Below, piece after piece: positions 8,333 to 19,580 of a stretch of DNA of 64,000 nucleotides; position 1 is the stretch's first letter; each line of letters begins with the position of its first letter. A program made the position numbers and the translations under genes. The notes beneath the pieces were generated by a model. The model saw only the letters and a program-made list of their open reading frames with translations. It had not been told where the DNA came from and searched no databases. This stretch comes from Micromonospora chokoriensis (GTDB taxonomy: Bacteria; Actinomycetota; Actinomycetes; Mycobacteriales; Micromonosporaceae). The stretch is taken from assembly GCF_000718555.1 (NCBI RefSeq), contig NZ_JOAN01000012.1, positions 123,456-187,455 on the forward strand. Direction: 5' to 3'.

Positions 8333-9505
8333 ACCGTCCGGGGTCGACCACCGGCGGATCGGCAGGAAGGCCAGCAGCGCCAGACTGATCCACACGTACG
8401 CGTTGCTGCCCAGGAAGCCGTCGACCCCGGTGAAGTCCTTCTCCCAGAACCAGACGGTCCGGCTGATCAGCAGCGCGTACCCGATGGTCGCGGCGACCAG
8501 CAGGACCCGCCGACGGCGGCCCGCCGGCGCGGCCATCGCGTTGTCGACCAGCAGGATCAACGCGGGCAGCAACCAGACCAGGTGGTGCACCCAGGTAACT
8601 GGGCTGACCAGGCACATCACCGCGCCGGTCAGCGCCAGGCCGGTCGCCTCGTCGCCGACCGCGACGGCGGCCCGGGACCGCCAGGCCCAGAGCGCCACGG
8701 TGCCGAGCACCAGCAGCAGCCACAGCAGGGTGCTCGGGTGCTCCGGGTCGAGCCGGGCGACCACCCCGCGCAGCGACTGGTTGGAGACGAACGCCAGCTC
8801 GCCCACCCGCCCGGTGTTCCACAGCGCCTCGGTCCAGAACTCCCGGGACGCGTCCGGGAAGAGCGCGCCGGCCAACAGCGACACCCCGGCGGCCGTGCCG
8901 CTCGCGGTGAGTGCCGCCCGCCAACGCCCGGTCACCAGCAGGTAGACGATGAAGACGCCCGGGGTCAGTTTGATCGCCGTGGCGAGGCCGATGCCCACCC
9001 CGGCCCACCGGTTGCCGGCCGGCAACAGCCGCAGCAGATCCACCGCCACCAGGAACAGCAGCAGCGTGTTGACCTGGCCGAAGTTGACCGTCTCCCGCAT
9101 CGGCTCGAACGCGGCGGCCAGGCAGAGCGCCACCGCGAGCGCGAACCACCGGGTCCAACCGGCGCGGCGGGCGATCGGGTCGACCAGCCACCAGATCAGC
9201 ACCGCGGTGGTGGCCACGCTGGCGAGCACGCTCACCACGATCGCGGCCGACCACGGCAGGTACGCCATCGGCAGCATGACCAGCGCGGCGAACGGCGGAT
9301 AGGTGAAGCCGTACTGGGTGCCCGGCTTGAGATAGTCGTAGATCTCCCCGCCGTCGTGCACCCACCACGTCAACGCGCCGTAGTAGACCTTCAGATCGAA
9401 GAACCCGTGCCGGACGGCCGCGACGGCGAGGAACGCGGTGACCGCCGCGGCGAGCACGACCACCCCGACGACCTGCGCGGTCGTCCTGTTGGCACCCTGC
9501 GCCAC
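8231..9505 (-). CDS. GT87-type polyprenol-phosphate mannosyltransferase
   Basis: 424 residues. Multi-spanning membrane protein with about ten hydrophobic helices and the DUF2029/GT87 arrangement: a first periplasmic loop with FFDLKVYYGALTWW, then YPPFAAL, and a conserved NFGQVNTLLLFLVAVDLL segment. GT87 enzymes add mannose from polyprenyl-phosphomannose to actinobacterial PIMs, lipomannan or related glycans. The GTG at 9505 has GGGAGA six bases upstream; a longer reading to 9595 would collide with the divergent GNAT start at 9541. The C-terminal ~40 residues are basic and lie opposite the 3' end of the GNAT gene. Substrate unknown. Confidence 0.85.
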   Translation of the reverse strand: MAQGANRTTAQVVGVVVLAAAVTAFLAVAAVRHGFFDLKVYYGALTWWVHDGGEIYDYLKPGTQYGFTYPPFAALVMLPMAYLPWSAAIVVSVLASVATTAVLIWWLVDPIARRAGWTRWFALAVALCLAAAFEPMRETVNFGQVNTLLLFLVAVDLLRLLPAGNRWAGVGIGLATAIKLTPGVFIVYLLVTGRWRAALTASGTAAGVSLLAGALFPDASREFWTEALWNTGRVGELAFVSNQSLRGVVARLDPEHPSTLLWLLLVLGTVALWAWRSRAAVAVGDEATGLALTGAVMCLVSPVTWVHHLVWLLPALILLVDNAMAAPAGRRRRVLLVAATIGYALLISRTVWFWEKDFTGVDGFLGSNAYVWISLALLAFLPIRRWSTPDGSVVEASGVPQLDQPDRGAPAGQRHLVGRLLTVR

Positions 9506-9540
9506 CGTCGTCTCCCTCGCCCTGCGTAGGCTTCCGTCCC

Positions 9541-10125
9541 ATGGCACTCGGGTACGTCCGCCCGGCGCGTCCCGAGGACGCCGGCGAGATCGCACGCATC
9601 CAACTCGCGACCTGGCGGGTCGCGTACCGCCGGATCCTGCCTCGGCATGTGCTCGACAACCTGGACGAGGCGTTCCTCGCCCGGCGGTGGAGCGCCGCGG
9701 TGCTGGAGCCGCCCTCCGGCGCGCACCGGGTGCTGGTCGCCGTCGAACAGGCCGAGCAATCGTATCTGGTGGGGTTCGCCGCCTCCGGCCCGGCCGACGG
9801 CGAGGCCCTCGCTCCGGGCGAGCCGGCCGACGCGCTCGGCCCGGACGTGGCGGCGGTGACCGACCTGCTGATCGAGCCGCGCTGGGGTCGGCGGGGGCAC
9901 GGCAGTCGACTGCTCGCCGCCACCGTCGACCTGTGGCGCTCCGACGGGATGAGTCGGGCCGTGGCCTGGGCGTTCGACGGTGACGAGGCGACCCGCAAGT
10001 TCCTCACCAGCACCGGCTGGGAGCCCGACGGCGCGGCCCGCGCGCTAGACGTAGACGACATGCTGGTCCCCCAGGTGCGCCTACACGTAGGCGTACCAAC
10101 GGAGAAGGTCCCCACCGAAGACTGA
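9541..10125 (+). CDS. GNAT family N-acetyltransferase
   Basis: 194 residues. N-terminal VRPARPEDAGEIARIQLATWRVAYRRILP is typical of GNATs of the RimI-like group, followed by the VAAVTDLLIEPRWGRRGHGSRLL acetyl-CoA loop (R-x-x-G-x-G/S) and the ATRKFLTSTGWEPDG helix. It is divergent from the mannosyltransferase, with only 35 bp between the two start codons, so the promoters must overlap. Acceptor unknown. Confidence 0.88.
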   Translation: MALGYVRPARPEDAGEIARIQLATWRVAYRRILPRHVLDNLDEAFLARRWSAAVLEPPSGAHRVLVAVEQAEQSYLVGFAASGPADGEALAPGEPADALGPDVAAVTDLLIEPRWGRRGHGSRLLAATVDLWRSDGMSRAVAWAFDGDEATRKFLTSTGWEPDGAARALDVDDMLVPQVRLHVGVPTEKVPTED

Positions 10126-10160
10126 CCCACGCCGGGCCCGGCCCAGCCCAGCCCAGCCCG

Positions 10161-10232
10161 GCGATCTTGCAGTTTCGGTGGTCGGAATAGTAGTGGATGC
10201 CCCTTATGCCGCGACAGAGAGTGCAAGATCGC
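10161..10232. repeat. GATC-anchored inverted repeat between convergent genes
   Basis: Perfect 11-bp outer arms GCGATCTTGCA (10161-10171) and TGCAAGATCGC (10222-10232), with only patchy pairing further in. The loop carries GTAGTGGATGCC, recalling the inner arm of the hairpin at 5736-5814. It fills the 112-bp gap between two convergent GNAT genes and may act as a bidirectional terminator. Confidence 0.65.
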
Positions 10233-10237
10233 GGGGC

Positions 10238-10708
10238 TCAGGGGGATTGTTCGGCGATCAGCTCGTCGTCGTCGACCGCTCCGGTGGGGCGGAAGCCCAG
10301 GGACTCGTAGAGGGCCGCTGCCGCGGTGTTGTCCGGGTGGTACGAGAGGCGGACCGGGGGGTTCCCCGGGCGGGCGGCCAGCCAGGGGGCCAGGGTTCGC
10401 ACGGTGGCTCGGCCGACGCCCTGGGCCTGCTCGGCGGCGTCGATGAGCATCCCGCCGATCCAGTGCGAGCCGTCGTCGTCCACGCCCCACATGACGTGGC
10501 CGACGACGCTCTCGTCGGCGTACACGGCGAGCGAGTTCCACACCTCGGAGCGCATGCTGAGCAGCAGGTAACGCGCGCCCAGCGCGGCCACGAACCGGCG
10601 CTGATCATCGCGCGGGGCCACATCGGCCACCGCCCGCCAGTTGTCGTCGTCGACCGGCCGCAGCGTCACTCGCCGCCCGGCCCGGTCCAGGTGCCCCGCA
10701 TCGATCAT
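10238..10708 (-). CDS. GNAT family N-acetyltransferase (SpeG/RimJ-like)
   Basis: 156 residues. Contains VTLRPVDDDNWRAVADV at the N-terminus, WIGGMLIDAAEQAQGVGRATV (Q-x-x-G-x-G/A acetyl-CoA loop) and SYHPDNTAAAALYESLGFRPTG, all standard GNAT motifs. The arrangement resembles spermidine/diamine acetyltransferases, but the acceptor cannot be assigned. It converges on the GNAT gene at 9541 across a hairpin. The start at 10708 is the only one covering the first conserved strand. Confidence 0.85.
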   Translation of the reverse strand: MIDAGHLDRAGRRVTLRPVDDDNWRAVADVAPRDDQRRFVAALGARYLLLSMRSEVWNSLAVYADESVVGHVMWGVDDDGSHWIGGMLIDAAEQAQGVGRATVRTLAPWLAARPGNPPVRLSYHPDNTAAAALYESLGFRPTGAVDDDELIAEQSP

Positions 10709-10775
10709 CGGAGCAGCCTAGGGGCGGCCGGGCCCGCGCCGCGACCAGGTTTCGCCCCGCAGAGACCCGCGTCGG

Positions 10776-13000
<2,225 letters not shown>

Positions 13001-13047
13001 GTCTTGCTCCCGGTTCGACGAGGGGTGGGTGATGCGATGTACGACGA

Positions 13048-15438
13048 TCAGCTGTGCCGGGTCCGGCGGCGCGGACGCTCGCCGCCCTCACCACCCTCGC
13101 CGCCGCCGCCGTTGCCGCCCTCGCCGCCGCGCTCCGGGCCACGCCCGCCACGGTCGCCGCCGCGCTCACGGTCGCCGCGGTCACGCGGAGCCCGGTCGCC
13201 ACGGTCCCGACCAGCCGGCCGGTCGCCAGCGGCGGCCTCACCGGCGGCCGGAGCCTCGGTGCCCTCCGGGCGGACCTTGTCGAGGTAGATCTTGCCGCGG
13301 GCGTCGATGTCCGCGATCTCGACCTCGACCCGGTCACCGACGTTGAGGAAGTCCTCAACACGCTCGACCCGCTTGCCGTCGCCCACCTTGGAGATGTGCA
13401 GCAGGCCGTCACGGCCCGGCAGGAGCGAGACGAACGCGCCGAACGCGGCGGTCTTGACCACCGTGCCGAGGAACCGCTCGCCCTGCTTCGGCAGCGTCGG
13501 GTTGGCGATCCCGTTGATCCGGTCGACGGCCGCCTGGGCCGACGGGCCGTTGGTGGCGCCGACGTAGATCGTGCCGTCGTCCTCGATGGAGATCTCGGCG
13601 CCGGTCTCGTCCTGGATCGCGTTGATGGTCTGCCCCTTCGGGCCGATCACCATGCCGATCTTGTCCACCGGGATCTTGACGGTGGTGACTCGCGGCGCGT
13701 AGTCCGACATCTCGGCCGGAGCCTCGATCGCGGCCTTCATGACCCCGAGGATGATCTGCCGGGCCTCGTTCGCCTGCTGCAGCGCGGCGGCCAGCACGTC
13801 CGACGGGATGCCGTTGAGCTTGGTGTCGAGCTGGAGCGCGGTGACGAACTCCGGGGTGCCGGCGACCTTGAAGTCCATGTCACCGAACGCGTCCTCGGCA
13901 CCGAGGATGTCGGTAAGCGTCACGTACTGGGTCTTGCCGTCCACCTCGTCGGAGATGAGCCCCATCGCGATGCCGGCGACCGGCGCCTTCAGCGGGACAC
14001 CCGCGGAGAGCAGACCCAGCGTCGACGCGCAGACCGAACCCATCGAGGTGGAGCCGTTGGAGCCGAGCGCCTCGGACACCTGCCGGATGGCGTACGGGAA
14101 CTCCTCGCGCGACGGCAGCACCGGGATCAGCGCGCGCTCGGCGAGAGCGCCGTGGCCGATCTCGCGCCGCTTCGGCGAGCCGACCCGGCCGGTCTCACCG
14201 GTCGAGTACGGCGGGAAGTTGTAGTTGTGCATGTAGCGCTTGCGGTTCTCGGGGGACAGCGTGTCCACCATCTGCTCCATGCGGAGCATGTTCAGCGTGG
14301 TGACGCCCAGGATCTGGGTCTCGCCCCGCTCGAACAGCGCCGAACCGTGCACCCGGGGCAGCACGCCGACCTCGGCGGTCAGCGACCGGATGTCGCGCGG
14401 GCCACGCCCGTCCATGCGGACCTGCTCGCGCAGCACGCGGTTGCGCACCTCGGACTTGGTCAGCGACCGGAAGGCAGCGCTGAGCTCCTTCTCCCGACCC
14501 TCGAACCGAGCGCCCAGCTCCTCGGCGACCCGAGCCTTGACCCGGTCCAGGGCCTCCTCGCGGTCGGCCTTGCCGGCGATGGTGATCGCCTCGGCCACGT
14601 CGGCGCGGGCCAGCTCGGCGACGGCCTCGTAGACGTCGTCCTGGTAGTCCAGGAAGACCGGGAACTCGGTGACCGGCTTGGCGGCGACCTCGGCCAGCTC
14701 GCTCTGCGCGCGGCACAGCTCACGGATCGCCGGCTTGGCGGCCTCCAGGCCGCTGGCGACGATCTCCTCGGTCGGGGCGGTGGCGCCGGCCGAGATCAGG
14801 GCGACGGCGTTCGGCGTGGCCTCGGCCTCGACCATCATGATCGCGACGTCGCCGTCTTCGAGCGTACGGCCGGCCACGACCATGTCGAAGGTGGCGCGAG
14901 CCAGCTCCTCCAGGGTCGGGAAGGCGACCCACTGGCCGTCGATGTGGGCGACGCGAGTCGCACCGATCGGGCCGGAGAACGGCAGGCCGGAGAGCTTGGT
15001 CGACATCGAGGCGGCGTTGATCGCCACGACGTCGTACGGGTGCTGCGGGTCGAGCGCGAGGATGGTCTCGACGACCTGGACCTCGTTGCGCAGGCCCTTG
15101 ACGAAGGACGGGCGCAGCGGCCGGTCGATCAGCCGGCAGGTGAGGATCGCGTCCTCGCTGGGCCGACCCTCACGGCGGAAGAACGAGCCGGGGATGCGGC
15201 CCGCGGCGTACATCCGCTCCTCGACGTCGACGGTCAGCGGGAAGAAGTCGAACTGCTCCTTCGGGTGCTTACCGGCGGTCGTGGCGGAGAGAACGACCGT
15301 CTCGCCCAGCTGGGCGATGACGGAACCGGCGGCCTGGCGAGCCAGCCGGCCGGTGGAGAAGGTGATCTCGCGGGTGCCGAAGGACCCGTTGTCGATCACG
15401 GCGGTGCGGGATTCGGTGCCGAGTTTGGTCTCGGTCAT
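13048..15438 (-). CDS. pnp: Polyribonucleotide nucleotidyltransferase (PNPase)
   Basis: 796 residues. Phosphorolytic 3'-5' RNA exonuclease and polymerase. Two RNase PH domains (about 12-150 and 330-560) flank a helical domain, followed by KH (about 580-645, with [12 protein letters not shown]) and S1 (about 650-725). The final ~65 residues are an unusually long Arg/Gly/Asp tail with [17 protein letters not shown] repeats. The ATG at 15438 is followed by the conserved [14 protein letters not shown] strand and preceded by AAGGAG 11 bases upstream. An upstream extension to 15654 lacks conservation. It lies downstream of rpsO, the classical arrangement in which PNPase expression is linked to processing of the intergenic RNA. 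Confidence 0.96.
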   Translation of the reverse strand: MTETKLGTESRTAVIDNGSFGTREITFSTGRLARQAAGSVIAQLGETVVLSATTAGKHPKEQFDFFPLTVDVEERMYAAGRIPGSFFRREGRPSEDAILTCRLIDRPLRPSFVKGLRNEVQVVETILALDPQHPYDVVAINAASMSTKLSGLPFSGPIGATRVAHIDGQWVAFPTLEELARATFDMVVAGRTLEDGDVAIMMVEAEATPNAVALISAGATAPTEEIVASGLEAAKPAIRELCRAQSELAEVAAKPVTEFPVFLDYQDDVYEAVAELARADVAEAITIAGKADREEALDRVKARVAEELGARFEGREKELSAAFRSLTKSEVRNRVLREQVRMDGRGPRDIRSLTAEVGVLPRVHGSALFERGETQILGVTTLNMLRMEQMVDTLSPENRKRYMHNYNFPPYSTGETGRVGSPKRREIGHGALAERALIPVLPSREEFPYAIRQVSEALGSNGSTSMGSVCASTLGLLSAGVPLKAPVAGIAMGLISDEVDGKTQYVTLTDILGAEDAFGDMDFKVAGTPEFVTALQLDTKLNGIPSDVLAAALQQANEARQIILGVMKAAIEAPAEMSDYAPRVTTVKIPVDKIGMVIGPKGQTINAIQDETGAEISIEDDGTIYVGATNGPSAQAAVDRINGIANPTLPKQGERFLGTVVKTAAFGAFVSLLPGRDGLLHISKVGDGKRVERVEDFLNVGDRVEVEIADIDARGKIYLDKVRPEGTEAPAAGEAAAGDRPAGRDRGDRAPRDRGDRERGGDRGGRGPERGGEGGNGGGGEGGEGGERPRRRTRHS

Positions 15439-15631
15439 GTGCTGTCGTGCTCCTTCGCGTCGTGGGCCCACGACATCGGGGAGCTGCTCAGCCGGCCGGT
15501 CTTCGATCGAAGCGCCCGGGTGGCCGGCATGATGCCGGGGTTCCCGGGGGCCACTACCGGAGACCGGTACGCTGACCGGCTCCCTCTCGGGTGGTCGCGC
15601 GGCCCGTGTTTCTTCAGGTGGGACGCGGTAC

Positions 15632-15660
15632 GGGGGAGCAGCCTCCTCGGCCACTCCCCC
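15632..15660 (-). terminator. hairpin downstream of rpsO
   Basis: Arms GGGGGAG (15632-15638) and CTCCCCC (15654-15660), with a shorter GCC/GGC stem inside. It begins 6 bp beyond the rpsO stop, inside the 228-bp rpsO-pnp gap. It may be a partial terminator or an RNase III-type processing site, as in the classical rpsO-pnp region. Confidence 0.55.
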
Positions 15661-15666
15661 GTCACG

Positions 15667-15936
15667 TCACCGGCGCAGACCGAGCCGCTCGATGAGCGAC
15701 CGGTAGCGGGCAATGTCCTTCTTCTGGACGTAGTTGAGCAACCGACGGCGCCGGCCGACCAGCAGCAGCAGCCCACGGCGGCTGTGGTGGTCGTGCTTGT
15801 GCACCTTCAGGTGCTCGGTCAGCTCGGCAATCCGCTTGGTGAGGACCGCGACCTGGACCTCCGGCGAACCGGTGTCGCCCTCGGCGGTCGCGTACTCCGC
15901 GCGGATGCTGGCCTTGGCTTCTTGATCGAGCGCCAT
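15667..15936 (-). CDS. rpsO: Ribosomal protein uS15
   Basis: 89 residues, exact family length. Binds 16S rRNA in the platform of the small subunit. The block [21 protein letters not shown] and the [17 protein letters not shown] motif are diagnostic. Start ATG at 15936 gives the expected N-terminus [11 protein letters not shown]. It lies between ribF and pnp with a 201-bp leader, long enough for its own promoter and an S15-binding autoregulatory structure, though no such structure could be confirmed by eye. Confidence 0.97.
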   Translation of the reverse strand: MALDQEAKASIRAEYATAEGDTGSPEVQVAVLTKRIAELTEHLKVHKHDHHSRRGLLLLVGRRRRLLNYVQKKDIARYRSLIERLGLRR

Positions 15937-16073
15937 GTTCTCCCTGTTTCGATGGGTTGATCAAATGGGTGTCCGTCGTCCCGGTGGACCGGGAACGGAC
16001 TGGTTACCTCGCACCCGCGGCGTCGAGCAGGCACGCGAGGCCCCACGCCGGTCACCCGACGTCCCGGCAAGAC

Positions 16074-16091
16074 TACCAGCACTCGCTGGTA
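16074..16091 (-). terminator. short hairpin downstream of ribF
   Basis: Perfect 7-bp stem TACCAGC (16074-16080) / GCTGGTA (16085-16091) with a 4-nt loop, 47 bp beyond the ribF stop. On the minus strand it is followed by GTCTTGCC, a weak T-containing run. Candidate terminator separating ribF from the rpsO leader. Confidence 0.45.
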
Positions 16092-16137
16092 ACACCCGCC
16101 GAAGGGCCTCGGTGGCGCCCCGTCACCTCCGCGATGA

Positions 16138-17067
16138 TCAGGCCAGAGCGCGCCGGGTGCGCTCGACGTCCTGGTTCATCTGGGCGATCAGAGGCTCGAT
16201 CGAGTCGTACCGGATCTGACCACGCAGGTGCGCCACGAAGTCCAGGGCCAGTCGCTCGCCGTACAGGTCACCGGAGAAGTCCAGCGCGTACGCCTCCACC
16301 CGCCGTTCTCGGCCGGAGAAGGTCGGGTTGGTGCCCACGGACACGGCCGCCAGCAGCGGCTCACGCTGCCCACGGCGGATCAACCGGGCCGCGTACACCC
16401 CGTCGGCGGGCACCGCCGCGTACCGGTGGCAGAGCAGGTTGGCGGTCGGGAAGCCCAGCTCCCGGCCGCGCTGGTCGCCGCGGACCACGACGCCCTCGAG
16501 GCGGTGTGGGCGGCCCAGCGCGGCGGCGGCCGCGCTCACGTCACCCGCGTCGACGCAGGAGCGGATGTAGGTGGAGGAGAAGACGGTGCCGGCCTCGGCG
16601 ACCAGCGGGGCACCCTCCACGCCGAAGCCGAAGGTCTGGCCCAGCCGCTCCAGCAGCGCCACGTCGCCGGCCGCCCGGTGCCCGAAGCGGAAGTTGCCGC
16701 CGACCACGACCAACGCGGCGTGCAGGTGCTCGACCAGGACGTCGTGCACGAACTGCTCCGGCGGCACCCGGGAGAACTCCGGGGTGAAGGGCACCACGCA
16801 GAGCACGTCCACGCCGAGCGCCTCGATCAACTCGGCCTTGCGGGCCGGCTCGGTGAGCACCGCCGGGTGCGAGCCGGGACGGACCACCTCGGCCGGATGC
16901 GGGTCGAAGGTGACCACGACCGACTGCACGCCCAGCTCCCGGGCCCGGGCCACGGCGTGCCCGATGGTCGCCTGGTGCCCCTTGTGCACGCCGTCGAAGA
17001 CGCCGATGGTGACCACCGAGCGCCCCCACCCGCCGGGCGCCGCGTCGTAGCCCCGCCACCGCTGCAT
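16138..17067 (-). CDS. ribF: Bifunctional riboflavin kinase/FAD synthetase
   Basis: 309 residues. The N-terminal FAD synthetase lobe has GVFDGVHKGHQ (22-32) and FDPHP; the C-terminal riboflavin kinase lobe has GFPTANLL and the GTNPTFSG region. Converts riboflavin to FMN and FAD. The ATG at 17067 has AGGGAGGA six bases upstream, which decides the start against an open extension to 17109. It follows truB by 77 bp on the same strand, as in most actinobacteria. Confidence 0.95.
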   Translation of the reverse strand: MQRWRGYDAAPGGWGRSVVTIGVFDGVHKGHQATIGHAVARARELGVQSVVVTFDPHPAEVVRPGSHPAVLTEPARKAELIEALGVDVLCVVPFTPEFSRVPPEQFVHDVLVEHLHAALVVVGGNFRFGHRAAGDVALLERLGQTFGFGVEGAPLVAEAGTVFSSTYIRSCVDAGDVSAAAAALGRPHRLEGVVVRGDQRGRELGFPTANLLCHRYAAVPADGVYAARLIRRGQREPLLAAVSVGTNPTFSGRERRVEAYALDFSGDLYGERLALDFVAHLRGQIRYDSIEPLIAQMNQDVERTRRALA

Positions 17068-17144
17068 GCCGTTCCTCCCTGCTGTCCCGCCGGCCGGCGG
17101 GGTCGACACCGCCGGCTGCGGGCCGGCGGACCTGCGTCCCGCCG

Positions 17145-18029
17145 TCAGGCCGGGGCGAGCACGATCTCGGCCCGGGCCCGCCCGTCCCGCTCGCTGACGA
17201 TAGCGATCAGGCCACCGGCCGGCCCGAAGACGGCGTACGGCCCGGTGAGGCCGGCCGGGTCCAGTGGGCCGCCGTGGGCGAGCACCCGGGCCTCGTCGGG
17301 CGTGGCCTCCCGGCGCGCGAAGAACCGGTCGGCGGCCGCGTCCAGTGGCAGGTTCACCACGTCCGGAGCGCGCTGCTCCAACTCGTCGAGGGTCGCCGCC
17401 TCGGCGAGGGTGAAGCCACCCACCGCGGTACGCCGCAACGCCGTCAGGTGCCCGCCGACGCCGAGCGCCAGGCCCGCGTCCCGGGCGATGGCCCGGATGT
17501 ACGTGCCGGAGGAGCAGGTCACGTCCACGTCCACGTCCACCACGTCCGGCTCGGTGCGGCGGATCGCCAGCACCTCCAACCGGGAGATGGTGACCCGCCG
17601 CGCCGGCAGCTCGACGCTCTCCCCGTCGCGGACCCGCTTGTACGCCCGCTGCCCGTCGATCTTGATGGCGCTGACCGCGCTGGGCACCTGGTCGACCTCA
17701 CCGCTCAGCCCGGCCAGCGCCGAGCAGATCGCGTCGTCGGTGACCTGGCCGGCCGGCGTGGTGGCGATCACGTCGCCCTCGGCGTCGTCGGTGACGGTGG
17801 CCTGACCGAGCCGGATGGTGCCGGCGTAGCTCTTGCCCGCGCCGATCACGTAGGTCAGCAGCCGGGTGGCCCGGCCGACGCCGATCACCAGCACGCCGGT
17901 GGCCATCGGGTCGAGGGTGCCGCCGTGCCCGACCCGTCGGGTCTTCGCCAGTCGGCGGATCCGCGCCACCACGTCGTGCGACGTCATGCCGCCGGGCTTG
18001 TCGACCACGATCAGACCATCGGTGCTCAC
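17145..18029 (-). CDS. truB: tRNA pseudouridine-55 synthase
   Basis: 294 residues. Catalytic motif GHGGTLDPMATGVL with the nucleophilic Asp at 40; KxxG motif I (VDKPGGMTSHD) at 10-18; the C-terminal actinobacterial domain is present. I chose the GTG at 18029 because the protein then begins directly with the conserved strand LIVVDKPGG; the frame stays open to 18194 with unconserved Gly/Pro-rich sequence. First gene of the truB-ribF pair, divergent from the small membrane protein at 18231; the 200-bp gap should carry both promoters. Confidence 0.95.
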   Translation of the reverse strand: MSTDGLIVVDKPGGMTSHDVVARIRRLAKTRRVGHGGTLDPMATGVLVIGVGRATRLLTYVIGAGKSYAGTIRLGQATVTDDAEGDVIATTPAGQVTDDAICSALAGLSGEVDQVPSAVSAIKIDGQRAYKRVRDGESVELPARRVTISRLEVLAIRRTEPDVVDVDVDVTCSSGTYIRAIARDAGLALGVGGHLTALRRTAVGGFTLAEAATLDELEQRAPDVVNLPLDAAADRFFARREATPDEARVLAHGGPLDPAGLTGPYAVFGPAGGLIAIVSERDGRARAEIVLAPA

Positions 18030-18230
18030 GTCGACCAAGCCTGCCAGATGGCCCGCACCTCCCGCTGCCTGGGCAGGCCCGGCGTGACCCGAGCCTCCGC
18101 CCAGCTGGCCTGAGCCGGTTGGTCGGGATGCGGCGTCCATCCGACGGTTTGTCCGGCGGGGCAGCAAGCCGACCTTGACGGATGCGAAGATCATCCGCCC
18201 GCTGACTGCGCCCCGAGATCAGGACCGCCG

Positions 18231-18533
18231 ATGACCTCCGATCGACCTCCGGGCCACGAGCACCGCGCTCGGGTCGACCTGCCGCAGTGGATGCGGGATC
18301 CGACGCCGAAGCGGCGGAGCCCGGCTCGCTACGTCGACGACCTGATCGAGGGTTGGCCGCCGCTACGGGCGGCCCGCCGGGCGGTGTGGCAGTGGCGCGG
18401 CCGGCGCCGATGGAGCGAGTCGCATCCGAACATCGTCGCCGTTCTGTCGTTCGTCGTGGCCGCGCTGCTCGGCACCGTGTTGGTGACCGGCGCCTACTAT
18501 CTGCTCGCGCTGGCCACCAGCGGCGAATACTGA
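18231..18533 (+). CDS. small single-pass membrane protein, unknown
   Basis: 100 residues. Highly charged, Arg/Pro-rich N-terminal ~65 residues, then one transmembrane helix (about 71-92) and a four-residue tail; probably cytosolic N-terminus by the positive-inside rule. I do not recognise a family. Ten bases separate it from the next gene, which also has a cytosolic Pro-rich stretch, one helix and a very similar short motif (LPQWMR here, LPEWLR there), so the two may form a complex or share a binding partner. Confidence 0.65.
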   Translation: MTSDRPPGHEHRARVDLPQWMRDPTPKRRSPARYVDDLIEGWPPLRAARRAVWQWRGRRRWSESHPNIVAVLSFVVAALLGTVLVTGAYYLLALATSGEY

Positions 18534-18543
18534 CGGAGGAACC

Positions 18544-19554
18544 GTGGCGAACACGCCGCCGAGCGAGCCCACACCGACGGACCCGGTCGCACCGCCACCG
18601 CCAGCGGCTGCGGTAGCCGAGGTCAACCCGGTGCAGCTACCGGAGTGGCTGCGGTCATCGCAGACCGAGCACCAGCCCACCGGATGGGACCGCGTCCGCT
18701 TCTTCTCGGCCCGGCACAACGGTGCCCTGCTGATCGGCCTCGGCCTGGTGCTGGCGCTGCTGATGGTCGGCGGCGGCGCGGTGTTGGTAAGTCAGGTCGC
18801 CGACGGTGTCCGGGCGTCCGCCTCGGCGAGCCCGACGCCGAGCCCGACCCCACCGCTCAGCAGGGTCGGCGAGCCACGGGATCTGTTCGCCGAGTCGCCG
18901 GCGGCCTCCTTCGCGCCAGCCGAGGAGGCCGTGCGGATGCCGGCGGCCAAGGGCACCGGGCCGTTCACCGCGGCCCAGGTGCGCAACGCGCTGGAGTCGG
19001 TGCGTAAGGCACTGCTCGAGAGTCGGGTCGACATCTCGATGTTCTCCGGGGATCCGGAGCCGTTCCTCGCGCTGCTCGCCCCGGACGCCCGCGAACGGAG
19101 CCGGGAAGACTTCACCAACGGCAGCTTCCTGCGGTACGCGACCCGGATGGCGTCGCCGTCGGAGTGGGAGCCTGGTGTCCGCGCCGACGGACGGGTCAGT
19201 TACCGGGCCACCGAGGAGAACGGGATCCGGCTGCTGGAGGTCTCCACGGAGTTCGTCTGGGCGTACCCGTTCGACGTGGACCTGCGGGCGCCCGCCGGCG
19301 CCAGTGTGGTGGCGCTGCGCGACCGGGTGGTGTGGCAGGTGCCGCACCCGGACGACGTGCCGGTCTCCGCCCGAGGTCTCTGGATCACCTCGGCGGAGGC
19401 CGTGACCTGGAACGCGGACTGCGCCCAACTCCGTGCGGGCTGGGTGCAGGAGCAGTTCTGGGTGGCCGGCGTGCACCGGGATCAGATACCCGCCGGCGAC
19501 CCGGGCACGATCTTCGACCTTGACGCTCCCGCGCCGACCACCACGCGCTGCTGA
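18544..19554 (+). CDS. membrane-anchored extracytoplasmic protein, unknown
   Basis: 336 residues. The GTG at 18544 follows GGAGG by 4-5 bases. Residues 1-30 are Pro-rich; VQLPEWLR is near 34; one transmembrane helix spans about 60-85; a Ser/Pro/Thr linker and a ~230-residue extracellular domain with two Cys follow. The domain starts with a helical segment (PFTAAQVRNALESVRKALLE) and ends with beta-rich sequence. No catalytic motif or family was recognised. It is 10 bp after the small membrane protein and converges on the MATE exporter gene; cotranscription with the former is likely. Confidence 0.7.
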   Translation: MANTPPSEPTPTDPVAPPPPAAAVAEVNPVQLPEWLRSSQTEHQPTGWDRVRFFSARHNGALLIGLGLVLALLMVGGGAVLVSQVADGVRASASASPTPSPTPPLSRVGEPRDLFAESPAASFAPAEEAVRMPAAKGTGPFTAAQVRNALESVRKALLESRVDISMFSGDPEPFLALLAPDARERSREDFTNGSFLRYATRMASPSEWEPGVRADGRVSYRATEENGIRLLEVSTEFVWAYPFDVDLRAPAGASVVALRDRVVWQVPHPDDVPVSARGLWITSAEAVTWNADCAQLRAGWVQEQFWVAGVHRDQIPAGDPGTIFDLDAPAPTTTRC

Positions 19555-19580
19555 CCGGCCGGGCCGGCGACCCGGTCAGC
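19550..19580. terminator. hairpin overlapping two convergent stop codons
   Basis: Perfect 9-bp stem GCTGACCGG (19550-19558) / CCGGTCAGC (19572-19580) with a 13-nt GC-rich loop. The arms contain the stop codons of the genes on both strands, so it would terminate both transcripts economically. Confidence 0.55.

Noticed and set aside
10141..10160. GCCCA short tandem repeat
   Set aside because: Only four units in GC-rich intergenic DNA with no flanking structure; no evidence of function.
13054..15960. 968-codon open frame on the + strand opposite pnp and rpsO
   Set aside because: Antisense shadow: His/Val/Asp/Arg-biased composition caused by GC-rich third positions of pnp; no recognisable motif, while pnp and rpsO are unmistakable on the other strand.
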